Made by a program: the position numbers and the translations under genes | Shown: one piece after another, positions 1 to 7,415 of the stretch | How positions within the stretch are numbered: the stretch's first letter is position 1 | Layout of the letters: each line of letters begins with the position of its first letter | Assembly: GCA_016293265.1 (NCBI GenBank) | Contig: JAEDEN010000032.1 | Coordinates: 1 to 19,103, forward strand | Reading direction: 5' to 3' | Length of the DNA: 19,103 nt | DNA from: Oscillospiraceae bacterium | GTDB lineage: Bacteria; Bacillota; Clostridia; Oscillospirales; Oscillospiraceae | Notes under the pieces: model-generated | Databases searched by the model: none | Told to the model about the DNA's origin: nothing | The model's input: only the letters and a program-made list of their open reading frames with translations

Positions 1-626
1 CGCTCCTGCTTCACCTTGTGGTCCACCACATGGCGCTTTTCCAGCTCCCGGGTGACGTCCTCCACGGTGATGCCCATCTGCACCATCAGTACCATCACAT
101 GATAGGTCAGGTCCGCGATCTCGTAGATGGTCTCCTCCTTGTCCTGCTTGCAGCCGCCGATGATGACCTCGGTGCACTCCTCTCCCACCTTCTTGAGGAT
201 CTTGTCCATTCCCTTTTCAAAGAGGTAGGTGGTGTAGCTGCCTTCCTTGGGCTGGGTCTTGCGGCCCCGGATGAGCTGGTAAAGGCCCTCGTAGCTGAAG
301 GCTTTCAGCTCCTCGGACAGGTAGACGGGGTTGAAGAAGCAGCTCTCTGCGCCGGTGTGGCAGGCGGGGCCGTCCTTCACCACCTCCACCACCAGGGCGT
401 CCCCGTCGCAGTCGGCGGTGATGGAGACCACGTGCTGGCGGTTGCCGCTGGTCTCCCCCTTCCGCCACAGCTCTTGGCGGCTGCGGCTGAAGAAGCAGGT
501 CATGCCCTCGTCGATGGTGATGGCCAGGCTCTCGGCGTTCATATAGGCCAGGGTCAGCACCTCTTTGGTGTAGTGGTCCTGCACAATGGCGGGAATCAGG
601 CCCTTTTCGTCAAATTTCAGTTCCAT
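1..626 (-). CDS. hisIE: Bifunctional phosphoribosyl-AMP cyclohydrolase / phosphoribosyl-ATP pyrophosphatase (3' end cut by window edge)
   Basis: Fused HisI-HisE, catalysing the second and third steps of histidine synthesis: PR-ATP pyrophosphate removal (HisE) and PR-AMP ring opening (HisI). The reading frame is open from the ATG at 626 to the left edge, 208 residues. The HisI part (about 1-110) shows SRSRQELWRKGETSG and the metal-binding cluster D72-C73-D74-x-D76, with C89 (ACHTG) and C96. The HisE part (about 115-208) shows the helical NTP-pyrophosphatase signature KVGEECTEVIIG (E149, E150, E153). It ends in a KxxVxDHKVKQE stretch typical of the HisE C terminus, so probably only a few residues lie outside. 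The start is set by an AAGGAGAGG ribosome site, 14 nt after the hisF stop. It is the last visible gene of the his operon. Confidence 0.95.
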   Translation of the reverse strand, partial: MELKFDEKGLIPAIVQDHYTKEVLTLAYMNAESLAITIDEGMTCFFSRSRQELWRKGETSGNRQHVVSITADCDGDALVVEVVKDGPACHTGAESCFFNPVYLSEELKAFSYEGLYQLIRGRKTQPKEGSYTTYLFEKGMDKILKKVGEECTEVIIGGCKQDKEETIYEIADLTYHVMVLMVQMGITVEDVTRELEKRHVVDHKVKQE

Positions 627-640
627 GGGTTCCTCTCCTT

Positions 641-1396
641 TTAAATGCGCATTTCCACGCCCCGGGCGCGGAGGTACTTTTTCAATTCGGAAATCTCCAC
701 CTGCCGGGTGTGGAAAATAGAGGCGGCCAGGCCCGCGTCGATGCCGGGATGGGTGAACAGGCGGGCGAAATCCTCCATCGTTCCCGCGCCGCCGCTGGCG
801 ATGATGGGCACGCTGACCCGGCTTGCAAGCTCGTCCAGCATCTCCAGGTCGAAGCCCTGCTTCACGCCGTCGGTGTCGATGGAGTTGAGTACGATCTCTC
901 CCGCGCCGTTTTGAACGCCCCGGACCGCCCACTCCATGGCGTCGATGCCCGTATCCTCCCGGCCGCCCTTGGCGAAGAGGCGGAAGCGCCCCTCCACCCG
1001 CTTGACGTCCATGGAGAGCACCACGCACTGGTCGCCGTATTTTTTTGCCGCCGCGCCGATGATGTCCGGATCGGCGATGGCTCCGGAGTTGACGCTGACC
1101 TTGTCCGCGCCGCACTTGAGCACCCGGTCAAAGTCGTCCAGGGTGCGGATGCCGCCTCCCACCGTCAGGGGAATGAAGATCTCGCTGGCCACCCGCCGCA
1201 GCACCTCCGTAAAGAGGCCCCGCCCCTCGGCGGAGGCGGTGATGTCGTAAAATACCAGCTCGTCCGCCCCGGAGGCATTGTAAAACCGGGCCATTTCCAC
1301 CGGGTCTGCCATATCCCGCAGGCCCTGGAAATTGGTGCCCTTCACCACCCGGCCGTCCTTCACGTCCAGGCAGGGGATGATCCGCTTTGCCAGCAT
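641..1396 (-). CDS. hisF: Imidazole glycerol phosphate synthase, cyclase subunit HisF
   Basis: HisF is the (beta/alpha)8 cyclase subunit. It combines PRFAR with ammonia from HisH to give imidazole glycerol phosphate and AICAR. The product has 251 residues, the normal family length. It opens with MLAKRIIPCLDVKDGRVVKG, carrying catalytic D11; the second catalytic aspartate, D130, is in VVLSMDVKR. Phosphate-binding glycines are in LTVGGGIRT and IIASGGAGT. Its ATG shares its A with the TGA of hisA (TGATG, a 1-nt overlap), which argues for translational coupling. The partner subunit hisH lies one gene upstream in the same operon. Confidence 0.98.
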   Translation of the reverse strand: MLAKRIIPCLDVKDGRVVKGTNFQGLRDMADPVEMARFYNASGADELVFYDITASAEGRGLFTEVLRRVASEIFIPLTVGGGIRTLDDFDRVLKCGADKVSVNSGAIADPDIIGAAAKKYGDQCVVLSMDVKRVEGRFRLFAKGGREDTGIDAMEWAVRGVQNGAGEIVLNSIDTDGVKQGFDLEMLDELASRVSVPIIASGGAGTMEDFARLFTHPGIDAGLAASIFHTRQVEISELKKYLRARGVEMRI

Positions 1397-2109
1397 CAGC
1401 CCACCTCCTTGATGACTTCTTTTAAGTCCAGACGGCCCGTGTACAGGGCCTTGCCCAGAATGGCCGCAGGAATGCCCATATCCCGCAGCGCCTTCAGCTC
1501 CTCCAGGGAGCTGACGCCGCCGCTGGCTGTAATATTCAGCCCTTCGACCCCGGCCAGTTCGCGGTAGACCGCAAGGTTCGTGCCCTGCTCGGCGCCGTCG
1601 CGGCTGATGTCCGTGTAGATGACGGTCTGCACGCCGGCGTCACGGAGGCGCCGGCAGAAATCCACGCTCTTTTCCCTGGAGGTTTCCAGCCAGCCGCTGA
1701 CGGCCACGTACCCGTCCCGGGCGTCCACGCCCACGGCGATCCTGTCGCCGTAGGTCCGGGCCATACGGGCGGTAAATTCAAAATCCTTCACGGCGATGGT
1801 GCCCAGGATGCACCGGCCCACACCCAGGTCAAGATACCTCCGGATGCGCTCCTCCGTGCGGATGCCGCCCCCTACCTCCATGTAGAGGCCCCCCTGCTTT
1901 GCGATGGCGGCGATGGTGTCGAAATTTGCAAGGGTGCCCTCCTTGGCGCCGTCCAGATCCACCACATGGAGGTACCCGGCCCCGGCGGCGGTGAACTCCC
2001 TGGCCACGGCGCAGGGGTCGGCGCCGTAGACGGTCATCTTGTCATAGTCTCCCTGGTAAAGGCGTACCACCTGGCCGCCGGAGAGGTCGATGGCGGGAAA
2101 GATCTGCAT
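1396..2109 (-). CDS. hisA: ProFAR isomerase HisA
   Basis: HisA is the (beta/alpha)8 isomerase converting ProFAR to PRFAR, the substrate of HisF/HisH. The product has 237 residues. It begins MQIFPAIDLSGGQVVRLYQG with catalytic D8; the second acid is D167 in IYTDISRDG. Other family motifs are YMEVGGGIRT and ITASGGVSS, the phosphate-binding loops. The frame is open further upstream to an ATG at 2139, but I chose the ATG at 2109: AAAGGAGAGG sits just before it, HisA proteins start at this point, and the longer version would overlap hisH. The gene lies 16 nt after the hisH stop and overlaps hisF by 1 nt. Confidence 0.97.
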   Translation of the reverse strand: MQIFPAIDLSGGQVVRLYQGDYDKMTVYGADPCAVAREFTAAGAGYLHVVDLDGAKEGTLANFDTIAAIAKQGGLYMEVGGGIRTEERIRRYLDLGVGRCILGTIAVKDFEFTARMARTYGDRIAVGVDARDGYVAVSGWLETSREKSVDFCRRLRDAGVQTVIYTDISRDGAEQGTNLAVYRELAGVEGLNITASGGVSSLEELKALRDMGIPAAILGKALYTGRLDLKEVIKEVG

Positions 2110-2125
2110 AGCTTCCTCTCCTTTC

Positions 2126-2737
2126 TCAAAGCTCCGCAAAGGCCTTCAGCAGCCGAAGGCCCGTGTCGCCGGACTTTTCCGGGTGGAACTGGGTGCCCCA
2201 GACGTTTCCGCTGCGCACCACCCCCGTCACGTCCACGTTGCCGTAGCGGGAGGTGGCCAGGGTGCTTCCGGCGCAGTTTTTGCCGTAGAAGCTATGGACG
2301 TAATAGACGTATTCCCCGTCGGCCACATATTTGAAAATGGGGTCCTCCCGCTTGATCTGCAGGCTGTTCCAGCCCATGTGGGGGACCTTCAGGGACTTGT
2401 CCTCCAAGTCGCCCCGCAGGTCCACCACCTGGCCGGGGACAAAGCCCAGGCCCTGGTGACGGCCGTACTCATAGCCCGTTTCAAACAGGAGCTGCATCCC
2501 AAGGCAGATGCCCAGGAAGGGCTTTTTCTCCGCCTCCTCCTTCAAAAGGGGCACAAGGCCCGTCTCATCCAGCTTGGCCTTGGCGTCTCCAAAGGCGCCC
2601 ACGCCGGGGAGGATAATGCGCTCCGCGGCCCGGAGGCGTCCCGCCTCCCGGGTGACCTCCGCCTCCAGGCCCAGGGCCTTCAGGCTGGAGGAGAGGGAGA
2701 AGAGGTTGCCCACGCCGTAATCCACGATGGCGATCAT
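2126..2737 (-). CDS. hisH: Imidazole glycerol phosphate synthase, glutamine amidotransferase subunit HisH
   Basis: HisH is the class I glutaminase that feeds ammonia to HisF. The product has 203 residues, typical length. The start MIAIVDYGVGNLFSL is characteristic. The nucleophile is C78 in FLGICLGMQLLFE, and the other triad members H185 and E187 are in GTQFHPEKS. PHMGWNSL is the oxyanion-side motif found in HisH. Its ATG directly follows the hisB stop codon with no gap. All key residues are present. Confidence 0.98.
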   Translation of the reverse strand: MIAIVDYGVGNLFSLSSSLKALGLEAEVTREAGRLRAAERIILPGVGAFGDAKAKLDETGLVPLLKEEAEKKPFLGICLGMQLLFETGYEYGRHQGLGFVPGQVVDLRGDLEDKSLKVPHMGWNSLQIKREDPIFKYVADGEYVYYVHSFYGKNCAGSTLATSRYGNVDVTGVVRSGNVWGTQFHPEKSGDTGLRLLKAFAEL

Positions 2738-3325
2738 TTACAAGACCCCCTTCGTGCTGGGAATATCCCCCGCGTGCTTGGGGTCCATGGCCACGGCCCC
2801 GGCCAGGGTGCGGCCCATGCCCTTGAAGACAGCCTCCAGGATGTGGTGGGTATTCTCCCCCGCCAGCTCCCGGATGTGGATGGAGGCGGGGCAGTTGCGG
2901 ACGAAGCCCAGCCAGAATTCCCGGGCAAGCTCCGTGTCGAAGTCTCCCACCTTGCCGCTGGGCAGCTCCACCGCCCAGCCCAGATAGTCCCGGCCGGAGA
3001 GGTCACAGGCGCAGAGAACCAGTGTCTCGTCCATAGGCAGGAGGAACTGGCCGTAGCGGGCGATGCCCCGCTTGTCCCCCAGGGCCTCCGTAAAAGCAAG
3101 GCCCAGGCAGATGCCGATGTCCTCCACGCTGTGGTGGTAATCCACCCACCGGTCCCCCTCGCACTTCACGGTGAGGTCAAAATCCCCGTGGCGGGCGAAG
3201 AGGGTCAGCATATGGTCCAGGAAGCCGCAGCCGCTCTGGATGTCGGAGCGGCCTGTGCCGTCCAGGTCCAGGGAGAGGGAGATCCTGGTCTCCTTCGTGT
3301 CCCGCCGGATGGTAGCTGTTCTCAT
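2738..3325 (-). CDS. hisB: Imidazoleglycerol-phosphate dehydratase
   Basis: Monofunctional IGP dehydratase, giving imidazole acetol phosphate. The product has 195 residues, the length of the dehydratase alone, so it lacks the phosphatase domain of the enterobacterial HisB. Manganese-binding motifs are visible: H38 in FLDHML, H64-H65-x-x-E68-D69, and H160-H161-x-x-E164. The frame stays open upstream to 3571, but the correct start is the ATG at 3325, which overlaps the hisC stop as ATGA (4 nt) and begins MRTATIRRDTKETRI as expected for the family. It is fully within the his operon, tightly coupled to hisC and hisH. Confidence 0.97.
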   Translation of the reverse strand: MRTATIRRDTKETRISLSLDLDGTGRSDIQSGCGFLDHMLTLFARHGDFDLTVKCEGDRWVDYHHSVEDIGICLGLAFTEALGDKRGIARYGQFLLPMDETLVLCACDLSGRDYLGWAVELPSGKVGDFDTELAREFWLGFVRNCPASIHIRELAGENTHHILEAVFKGMGRTLAGAVAMDPKHAGDIPSTKGVL

Positions 3326-4392
3326 GGGCACACCTCCTGCAAAAGTTCCGTGATGGTTTTCACCAAAGCCTCCATCTGCTCCCGGGAGCCGATGGTGATA
3401 CGGACGAAGGGGCGGATGCGGTGGGCGTCGAACCAGCGCACCAGGATCCCCCGCTCCTTCAGCTTCCGGTACAGCTCGCCGCCGGGAAGACGTTCGCTTT
3501 TGGCGAAGATGAAGTTGGCGTAAGAGGGCAGCACCGTGAATCCCAGATTCTCCAGGGCCCTGGTGGTCCATCCCCGGGTTTCTTCGATCCGGCCGCAGCA
3601 GAGGCGGAAATAGTCCCCGTCCTCCATGGCGGCGGCCCCCGCGGCCATGGACAGCCGGTTGACGTTGTAGGGGTTGAAGCTGTACTTCACCCGGTTCACC
3701 CCGGCGATGAGGGCGGCGCTGCCGATGGCATAGCCCACCCGGGCGCCGGCCAGGTTCCGGTTTTTGGACATGGTCTGGACGATGAGGAGGTTCTCATACT
3801 CCTTCGTCAGGGGCACCAGGCTCTCCGCCCCGAAGTGGATGTAGGCCTCGTCGATGATGACCACCCGATCCGGGTCCTTTTCCAGCAGGCGGCGGATGTC
3901 CGACGCAGGCAGCAGCATTCCCGTGGGGGCGTTGGGGTTTGCGATGACGATGGTGCCGGGGAAGTCCATATAGTCGTCCACGTCGATGGTGAAATCCTCC
4001 CGCAGAGGGATCACGGTGGACTCCAGGCCGAAGAGGGCGGCCCAGGTCTTGTAGCAGCCGTAGGTGATATCGGCGTAGGCCACGCCCTTCCCCCGGCCGC
4101 AGAAAGCCCGGAGGGCAAAGGCCAGGATCTCGTCGGAGCCGTTGCCGCTCACCACGTTCTCCGTCCTCACGCCGTACCACCCGGCGATGGCCTCATCCAG
4201 CACCTTGCAGGTGGGGTCGGAGTAAAGGTTCAGCCGCTCCGCTTCCCCCCGGGAGAGGACCTCCAGCACCTTGGGAGAGGGGGGATAGGGGCTTTCGTTG
4301 GTATTGAGCTTGATATACTGCTGGTCCCGGGGCTGCTCGCCGGGGGTGTAGGGCGCGCAGCACAGGGCCTCGGGGGAGAGAAATTGGCTCAT
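3322..4392 (-). CDS. hisC: Histidinol-phosphate aminotransferase
   Basis: PLP-dependent fold type I enzyme that transaminates imidazole acetol phosphate to L-histidinol phosphate with glutamate. The product has 356 residues, normal length. Motifs in order: IKLNTNESPYPPSP near residue 28, VVSGNGSDEIL near 80, ANPNAPTGM near 151, IIDEAYIHF near 179, and the Schiff-base lysine K210 in TMSKNRNLAGARVGY. It starts 10 nt after the hisD stop and overlaps hisB by 4 nt. The operon position and N-terminal motif support HisC over a general aromatic aminotransferase, although some HisC enzymes have a broader substrate range. Confidence 0.97.
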   Translation of the reverse strand: MSQFLSPEALCCAPYTPGEQPRDQQYIKLNTNESPYPPSPKVLEVLSRGEAERLNLYSDPTCKVLDEAIAGWYGVRTENVVSGNGSDEILAFALRAFCGRGKGVAYADITYGCYKTWAALFGLESTVIPLREDFTIDVDDYMDFPGTIVIANPNAPTGMLLPASDIRRLLEKDPDRVVIIDEAYIHFGAESLVPLTKEYENLLIVQTMSKNRNLAGARVGYAIGSAALIAGVNRVKYSFNPYNVNRLSMAAGAAAMEDGDYFRLCCGRIEETRGWTTRALENLGFTVLPSYANFIFAKSERLPGGELYRKLKERGILVRWFDAHRIRPFVRITIGSREQMEALVKTITELLQEVCP

Positions 4393-4402
4393 GGAAATGA
4401 CC

Positions 4403-5674
4403 TCACTTTCGTGTCAGCACGGACTGGGCGTGGGCGTAGAGCCCCTCCCGCAGGGCAAAGTCGGCGATGCGGTCCGCCACGGGGGAGATGGCCTCCCGGG
4501 AATAGTAGAGAAAGCTGGACTTTTTTACAAAATCGTCCACGCTGAGGGGACTGGAAAACCGGGCGGTGCCGGAGGTGGGCAGGGTGTGGTTGGGCCCGGC
4601 GAAATAGTCCCCCAGGGCCTCCGGGGCGCTGCGCCCCAGGAAGATGCTGCCGGCGTTTTTCACCAGGGGCAGCAGGGCGAAGGGCTCCTCCACGCAAAGC
4701 TCCAGATGCTCCGGAGCGATGAGGTTGGCGGCCTCCACGGCCCGCTCCAGGCTCTCCGTCACGATGATCTTCCCGTTGTCGTCGATGGACCTGCGGGCCA
4801 CCTCCCGGCGGGGCAGGCGGGCAAGCTGGACCTCCACCTCCGTCCGGACGTCTTCCGCCAGGTCCCGGCTGTCCGTCACCAAAACGGCGGAGGCCAGCAC
4901 ATCGTGCTCCGCCTGGGAGAGCAGGTCGGCGGCCACCCAGCGGGGGTCGCACTTCCCGTCGGCGATGACCAGGATCTCGCTGGGGCCGGCGATCATGTCG
5001 ATGGCCACCCGGCCAAAGACCTTTCGCTTGGCCGTGGCCACGAAAATGCCACCGGGGCCCACGATCTTATCCACCCGGGGGATGGTTTCCGTACCGTAGG
5101 CCAGGGCCGCCACGGCCTGGGCGCCCCCCACCTTGAAGATCTTTGTCACACCCGCGATCTTCGCCGCCGCCAGGGCGGAGGCGGAGACGGAGCCGTCCTT
5201 TTCCGGCGGGGTCACCAGCACGATCTCACTGACCCCTGCGATCCTGGCGGGGATCACGTTCATCAAAATGGTGGAGGGGAAGGCCACGGGGCTCCGGGGC
5301 ACGCACACGCCCACCCGCTCAATGGGGGTGTAGCGCTGGCCCATCACCACCCCGGGCCGGTCCGTGAGGACGAAGTCCCGGTGCACCTGCTGCTCGTGGA
5401 AGCGGCGGATATTGTCCGCCGCCATCTGAAGCGTGGTGCGGAACTCCCCGTCCACGGCCTCCCAGGCAGCTTCGATCTCCCCTTCGCTCACCTGCAGGTC
5501 CTTCAATTCCACGCCGTCAAAGCGGGCGGTGTAGTCCCGCAGGGCTTCGTCCCCCCGCTGCCGGACGGCGGCGATGATCCCGTCCACGGCGGCGCTGACG
5601 TTCTCCTCCGCCTGGATGTCCCGGTTCAGGAGCATTTCCGGGGAAATGCGGTCAAATTCATAAATGGGGATCAT
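4403..5674 (-). CDS. hisD: Histidinol dehydrogenase
   Basis: Zinc- and NAD-dependent four-electron oxidation of histidinol to histidine, the last pathway step. The product has 423 residues. The catalytic pair E322-H323 is in IAPEHLEL. Zinc ligands expected by alignment with the well-studied E. coli enzyme are Q254 and H257 (SQAEHD), D356 (LGDYFAGPNH) and H415 (GLYAHAQSV). A small variation is VGPGG where VGPGN is common. The open frame runs on upstream to 6019, but the start at 5674 (MIPIYEFDR) overlaps the hisZG stop as ATGA and gives the normal length, so the extension into hisG is rejected. Confidence 0.97.
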   Translation of the reverse strand: MIPIYEFDRISPEMLLNRDIQAEENVSAAVDGIIAAVRQRGDEALRDYTARFDGVELKDLQVSEGEIEAAWEAVDGEFRTTLQMAADNIRRFHEQQVHRDFVLTDRPGVVMGQRYTPIERVGVCVPRSPVAFPSTILMNVIPARIAGVSEIVLVTPPEKDGSVSASALAAAKIAGVTKIFKVGGAQAVAALAYGTETIPRVDKIVGPGGIFVATAKRKVFGRVAIDMIAGPSEILVIADGKCDPRWVAADLLSQAEHDVLASAVLVTDSRDLAEDVRTEVEVQLARLPRREVARRSIDDNGKIIVTESLERAVEAANLIAPEHLELCVEEPFALLPLVKNAGSIFLGRSAPEALGDYFAGPNHTLPTSGTARFSSPLSVDDFVKKSSFLYYSREAISPVADRIADFALREGLYAHAQSVLTRK

Positions 5675-7236
5675 CCGATCACCTCCCTGAGTTTGACAAG
5701 GAGGGTGTCGATCTCCCTGTGCTTGAACTGGTAGCTGGCCCGGTTGGCGATAAAGCGGGCGGAGATGGGCATGAACTCCGTGATGACCTTCAGGTCGTTT
5801 TCCCGCAGGGTGGTGCCGGTCTCCACGATGTCCACGATCACGTCGGACAGCCCCAGGATGGGGGCCAGCTCGATGGAGCCGTTGAGCTTGATGATGTCGA
5901 TGTCCCGACCCTGGGCGGCGTAGTAATCCTTGGCGATGTTCACGAACTTGGTGGCCACCCGCAGCGCCCGGCCCGGGTCCTCCGTGAAGTCCTTGGGCCC
6001 CGCCACGCACATCCGGCACTTTCCAAGGCCGGTATCCAGCAGCTCATAGACGTCGGCCCCGGATTCGGTGAGGATGTCCTTGCCCACGATGCCGATGTCC
6101 GCCGCGCCGTGCTCCACGTAGATGGCCACGTCGCTGGGCTTCACCAGGAAGTAGCGGATGCCCGCCTCCGGGTTTTCCACCACCAGCTTGCGGGTGTCGT
6201 TGTAGTTTTCCGGGCAGCCGTAGCCCACGCCCGCCAGCAGGCTGTACACCTTGTCTCCCAGGCGGCCCTTGGGCAGGGCCACGTTCAGCATCACCTTTTC
6301 CCCGGCGGGCCTTGCCTCCCGGTCCAGCTCGTCCAGGTACAGGGCAAAGCCCACGGCCCTGGCGCCCGGGCGGAACTGGGCGGCCAGGGGGTCGTAGCGT
6401 CCGCCCTTCAAAACGGCCCTGGGGACTCCCTCCAGGAAGCCCCGCAGCACCAGGCCGTTGTAATACTCCATGTCGTTCACCAGGGACAAATCCAGCTTCA
6501 CCCGCTCCGCCTTGCCCTGCCGGGCCAGGTTTTCAAAGAGCCTGCGCAGCTCCGCCAGGGCGTCCCCCATGGCGGCGTTGAGGGCCAGGGGCTCCGCTGC
6601 GGCAAGGACACCCTCCCAGGTGCCGGAAAGGCACCCCAGGCGGCACAATGCGTCCGTCCCCTGGGGGGAAAGGCCCGCCGACGCGGCGGCCTTTTGCAGC
6701 TCGTGGCGGTTTTTGTCCCGGATGCAGGAAAGGAGCCTGCCCCGGACGGCCTCCGGCGCCCCCACGGCGTCCAGAAGCCCCGTCACGAAGCCCATGTGGC
6801 TCACCTCCAGCACGAAGGGCCGCTCCAAAAGCTCCAGGCTCCCGATGGCCAGGCGCACCGCCTGGGCGGTAACGTCGTCGTCCACCGCGCCGATGCACTC
6901 CAGGCCCATCTGGTTGATCTCCTTGAAGGTGTGGCTCTCCTGGCTGGGGCGGTAGACGTTTTCACAGTAGTAAAACCGGCCGCACTCCCCCGGCGCCACC
7001 CGGGCGTTTTTGGCCACGGAGAGGGTCACGTCGGGCTTGAGGGCCAGGAGCCGGCCGTCCAGGTCCGTAAAGGTGATGACCTGCTCGCTGGAAAGGAAGC
7101 GGCGGTTTTCCTGGTACAGACCGTATTCCTCAAACCGGCCCATATGGTACTGGCGGAAGCCCGCCTTTTCGTAGAGCAGGCGGAGCCGCAGGGAGGCACG
7201 CTCCTGGGGCCGCAGGATGTCGAGATCCAGTTCCAT
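5671..7236 (-). CDS. hisZG: Fused ATP phosphoribosyltransferase: HisZ regulatory domain + short-form HisG catalytic domain
   Basis: First enzyme of the pathway, joining ATP and PRPP to give PR-ATP. In the short-form family, catalytic HisG works with HisZ, a histidyl-tRNA synthetase paralogue that carries feedback inhibition; these are normally two proteins. Here one frame of 521 residues holds both. HisZ is about 1-310, with the class II synthetase-like stretches LKPDVTLSVAKN and VLKGGRYDPL. HisG is about 316-521, with VALPKGRLGDKVY, KPSDVAIYVEHGAADIGIVG and the PRPP loop DIVETGTTLREN. I see no stop or shift between them; the linker is around EARPAGEKV. M316 (ATG at 6291) could be an internal start, but its GGAAAAGGTG is very close to the ATG. 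The start at 7236 has AGGAGG in front. First gene of the his operon. Confidence 0.93.
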   Translation of the reverse strand: MELDLDILRPQERASLRLRLLYEKAGFRQYHMGRFEEYGLYQENRRFLSSEQVITFTDLDGRLLALKPDVTLSVAKNARVAPGECGRFYYCENVYRPSQESHTFKEINQMGLECIGAVDDDVTAQAVRLAIGSLELLERPFVLEVSHMGFVTGLLDAVGAPEAVRGRLLSCIRDKNRHELQKAAASAGLSPQGTDALCRLGCLSGTWEGVLAAAEPLALNAAMGDALAELRRLFENLARQGKAERVKLDLSLVNDMEYYNGLVLRGFLEGVPRAVLKGGRYDPLAAQFRPGARAVGFALYLDELDREARPAGEKVMLNVALPKGRLGDKVYSLLAGVGYGCPENYNDTRKLVVENPEAGIRYFLVKPSDVAIYVEHGAADIGIVGKDILTESGADVYELLDTGLGKCRMCVAGPKDFTEDPGRALRVATKFVNIAKDYYAAQGRDIDIIKLNGSIELAPILGLSDVIVDIVETGTTLRENDLKVITEFMPISARFIANRASYQFKHREIDTLLVKLREVIG

Positions 7237-7284
7237 GGTGATTCCTCCTGAAGGGGGCAGATGCCCCGGATGTATTCTCCGGCT

Positions 7285-7313
7285 ATTTTACTTCATTTTA
7301 TTAGCAAAGTAAA
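7285..7313 (-). promoter_or_regulatory. Promoter of the his operon with an overlapping dyad
   Basis: Read on the minus strand, TTTACT (7308-7313), a 17-bp spacer and TAAAAT (7285-7290) form a good sigma-A promoter about 50 nt before hisZG. The same segment carries an inverted repeat, TTTACTT and AAGTAAA separated by 13 bp, that covers the -35 and part of the -10, so a repressor bound there would block RNA polymerase. Just upstream is an 8-nt-period repeat of ATTACC. The leader is only about 40 nt, too short for a T-box or a leader peptide. Confidence 0.7.
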
Positions 7314-7369
7314 GTGGTAATTCGGTAATAAGTGAAATTTTCTGGTTTTCACAAATCTTCTCTCAAAAT

Positions 7370-7411
7370 AAAAGAAGGATATCAGGATTTTACACCCAAT
7401 ATCCCTCTTTT
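7370..7411 (-). terminator. Terminator of the membrane MerR gene (looks bidirectional)
   Basis: Arms 7370-7382 and 7399-7411 pair over 13 bp with one G-U, leaving a 16-nt loop. On the minus strand the second arm ends in CTTTTATTTT, giving a T tail. It begins 5 nt after the MerR stop and lies before the his promoter, separating the two transcription units. Confidence 0.8.
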
Positions 7412-7415
7412 GCAA

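Noticed and set aside
2090..3523. Long plus-strand open frame (477 codons) opposite hisH and hisB
   Set aside because: It is the antisense of well-supported his genes; GC-rich codons leave the opposite strand open. No domain or ribosome site was seen.
5675..6019. Upstream extension of hisD
   Set aside because: It is an out-of-frame reading of hisG. The ATGA overlap at 5671-5674 gives the normal HisD start.
5719..7251. Long plus-strand open frame (510 codons) opposite hisZG
   Set aside because: Same shadow effect; the composition is His/Gln/Gly-rich without recognisable motifs, while the minus strand encodes clear HisZ and HisG motifs.
7237..7284. Possible T-box or histidine attenuator before hisZG
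   Set aside because: The leader is only about 40 nt, with two small overlapping stems; there is no T-box sequence, no specifier loop and no His-rich leader peptide.
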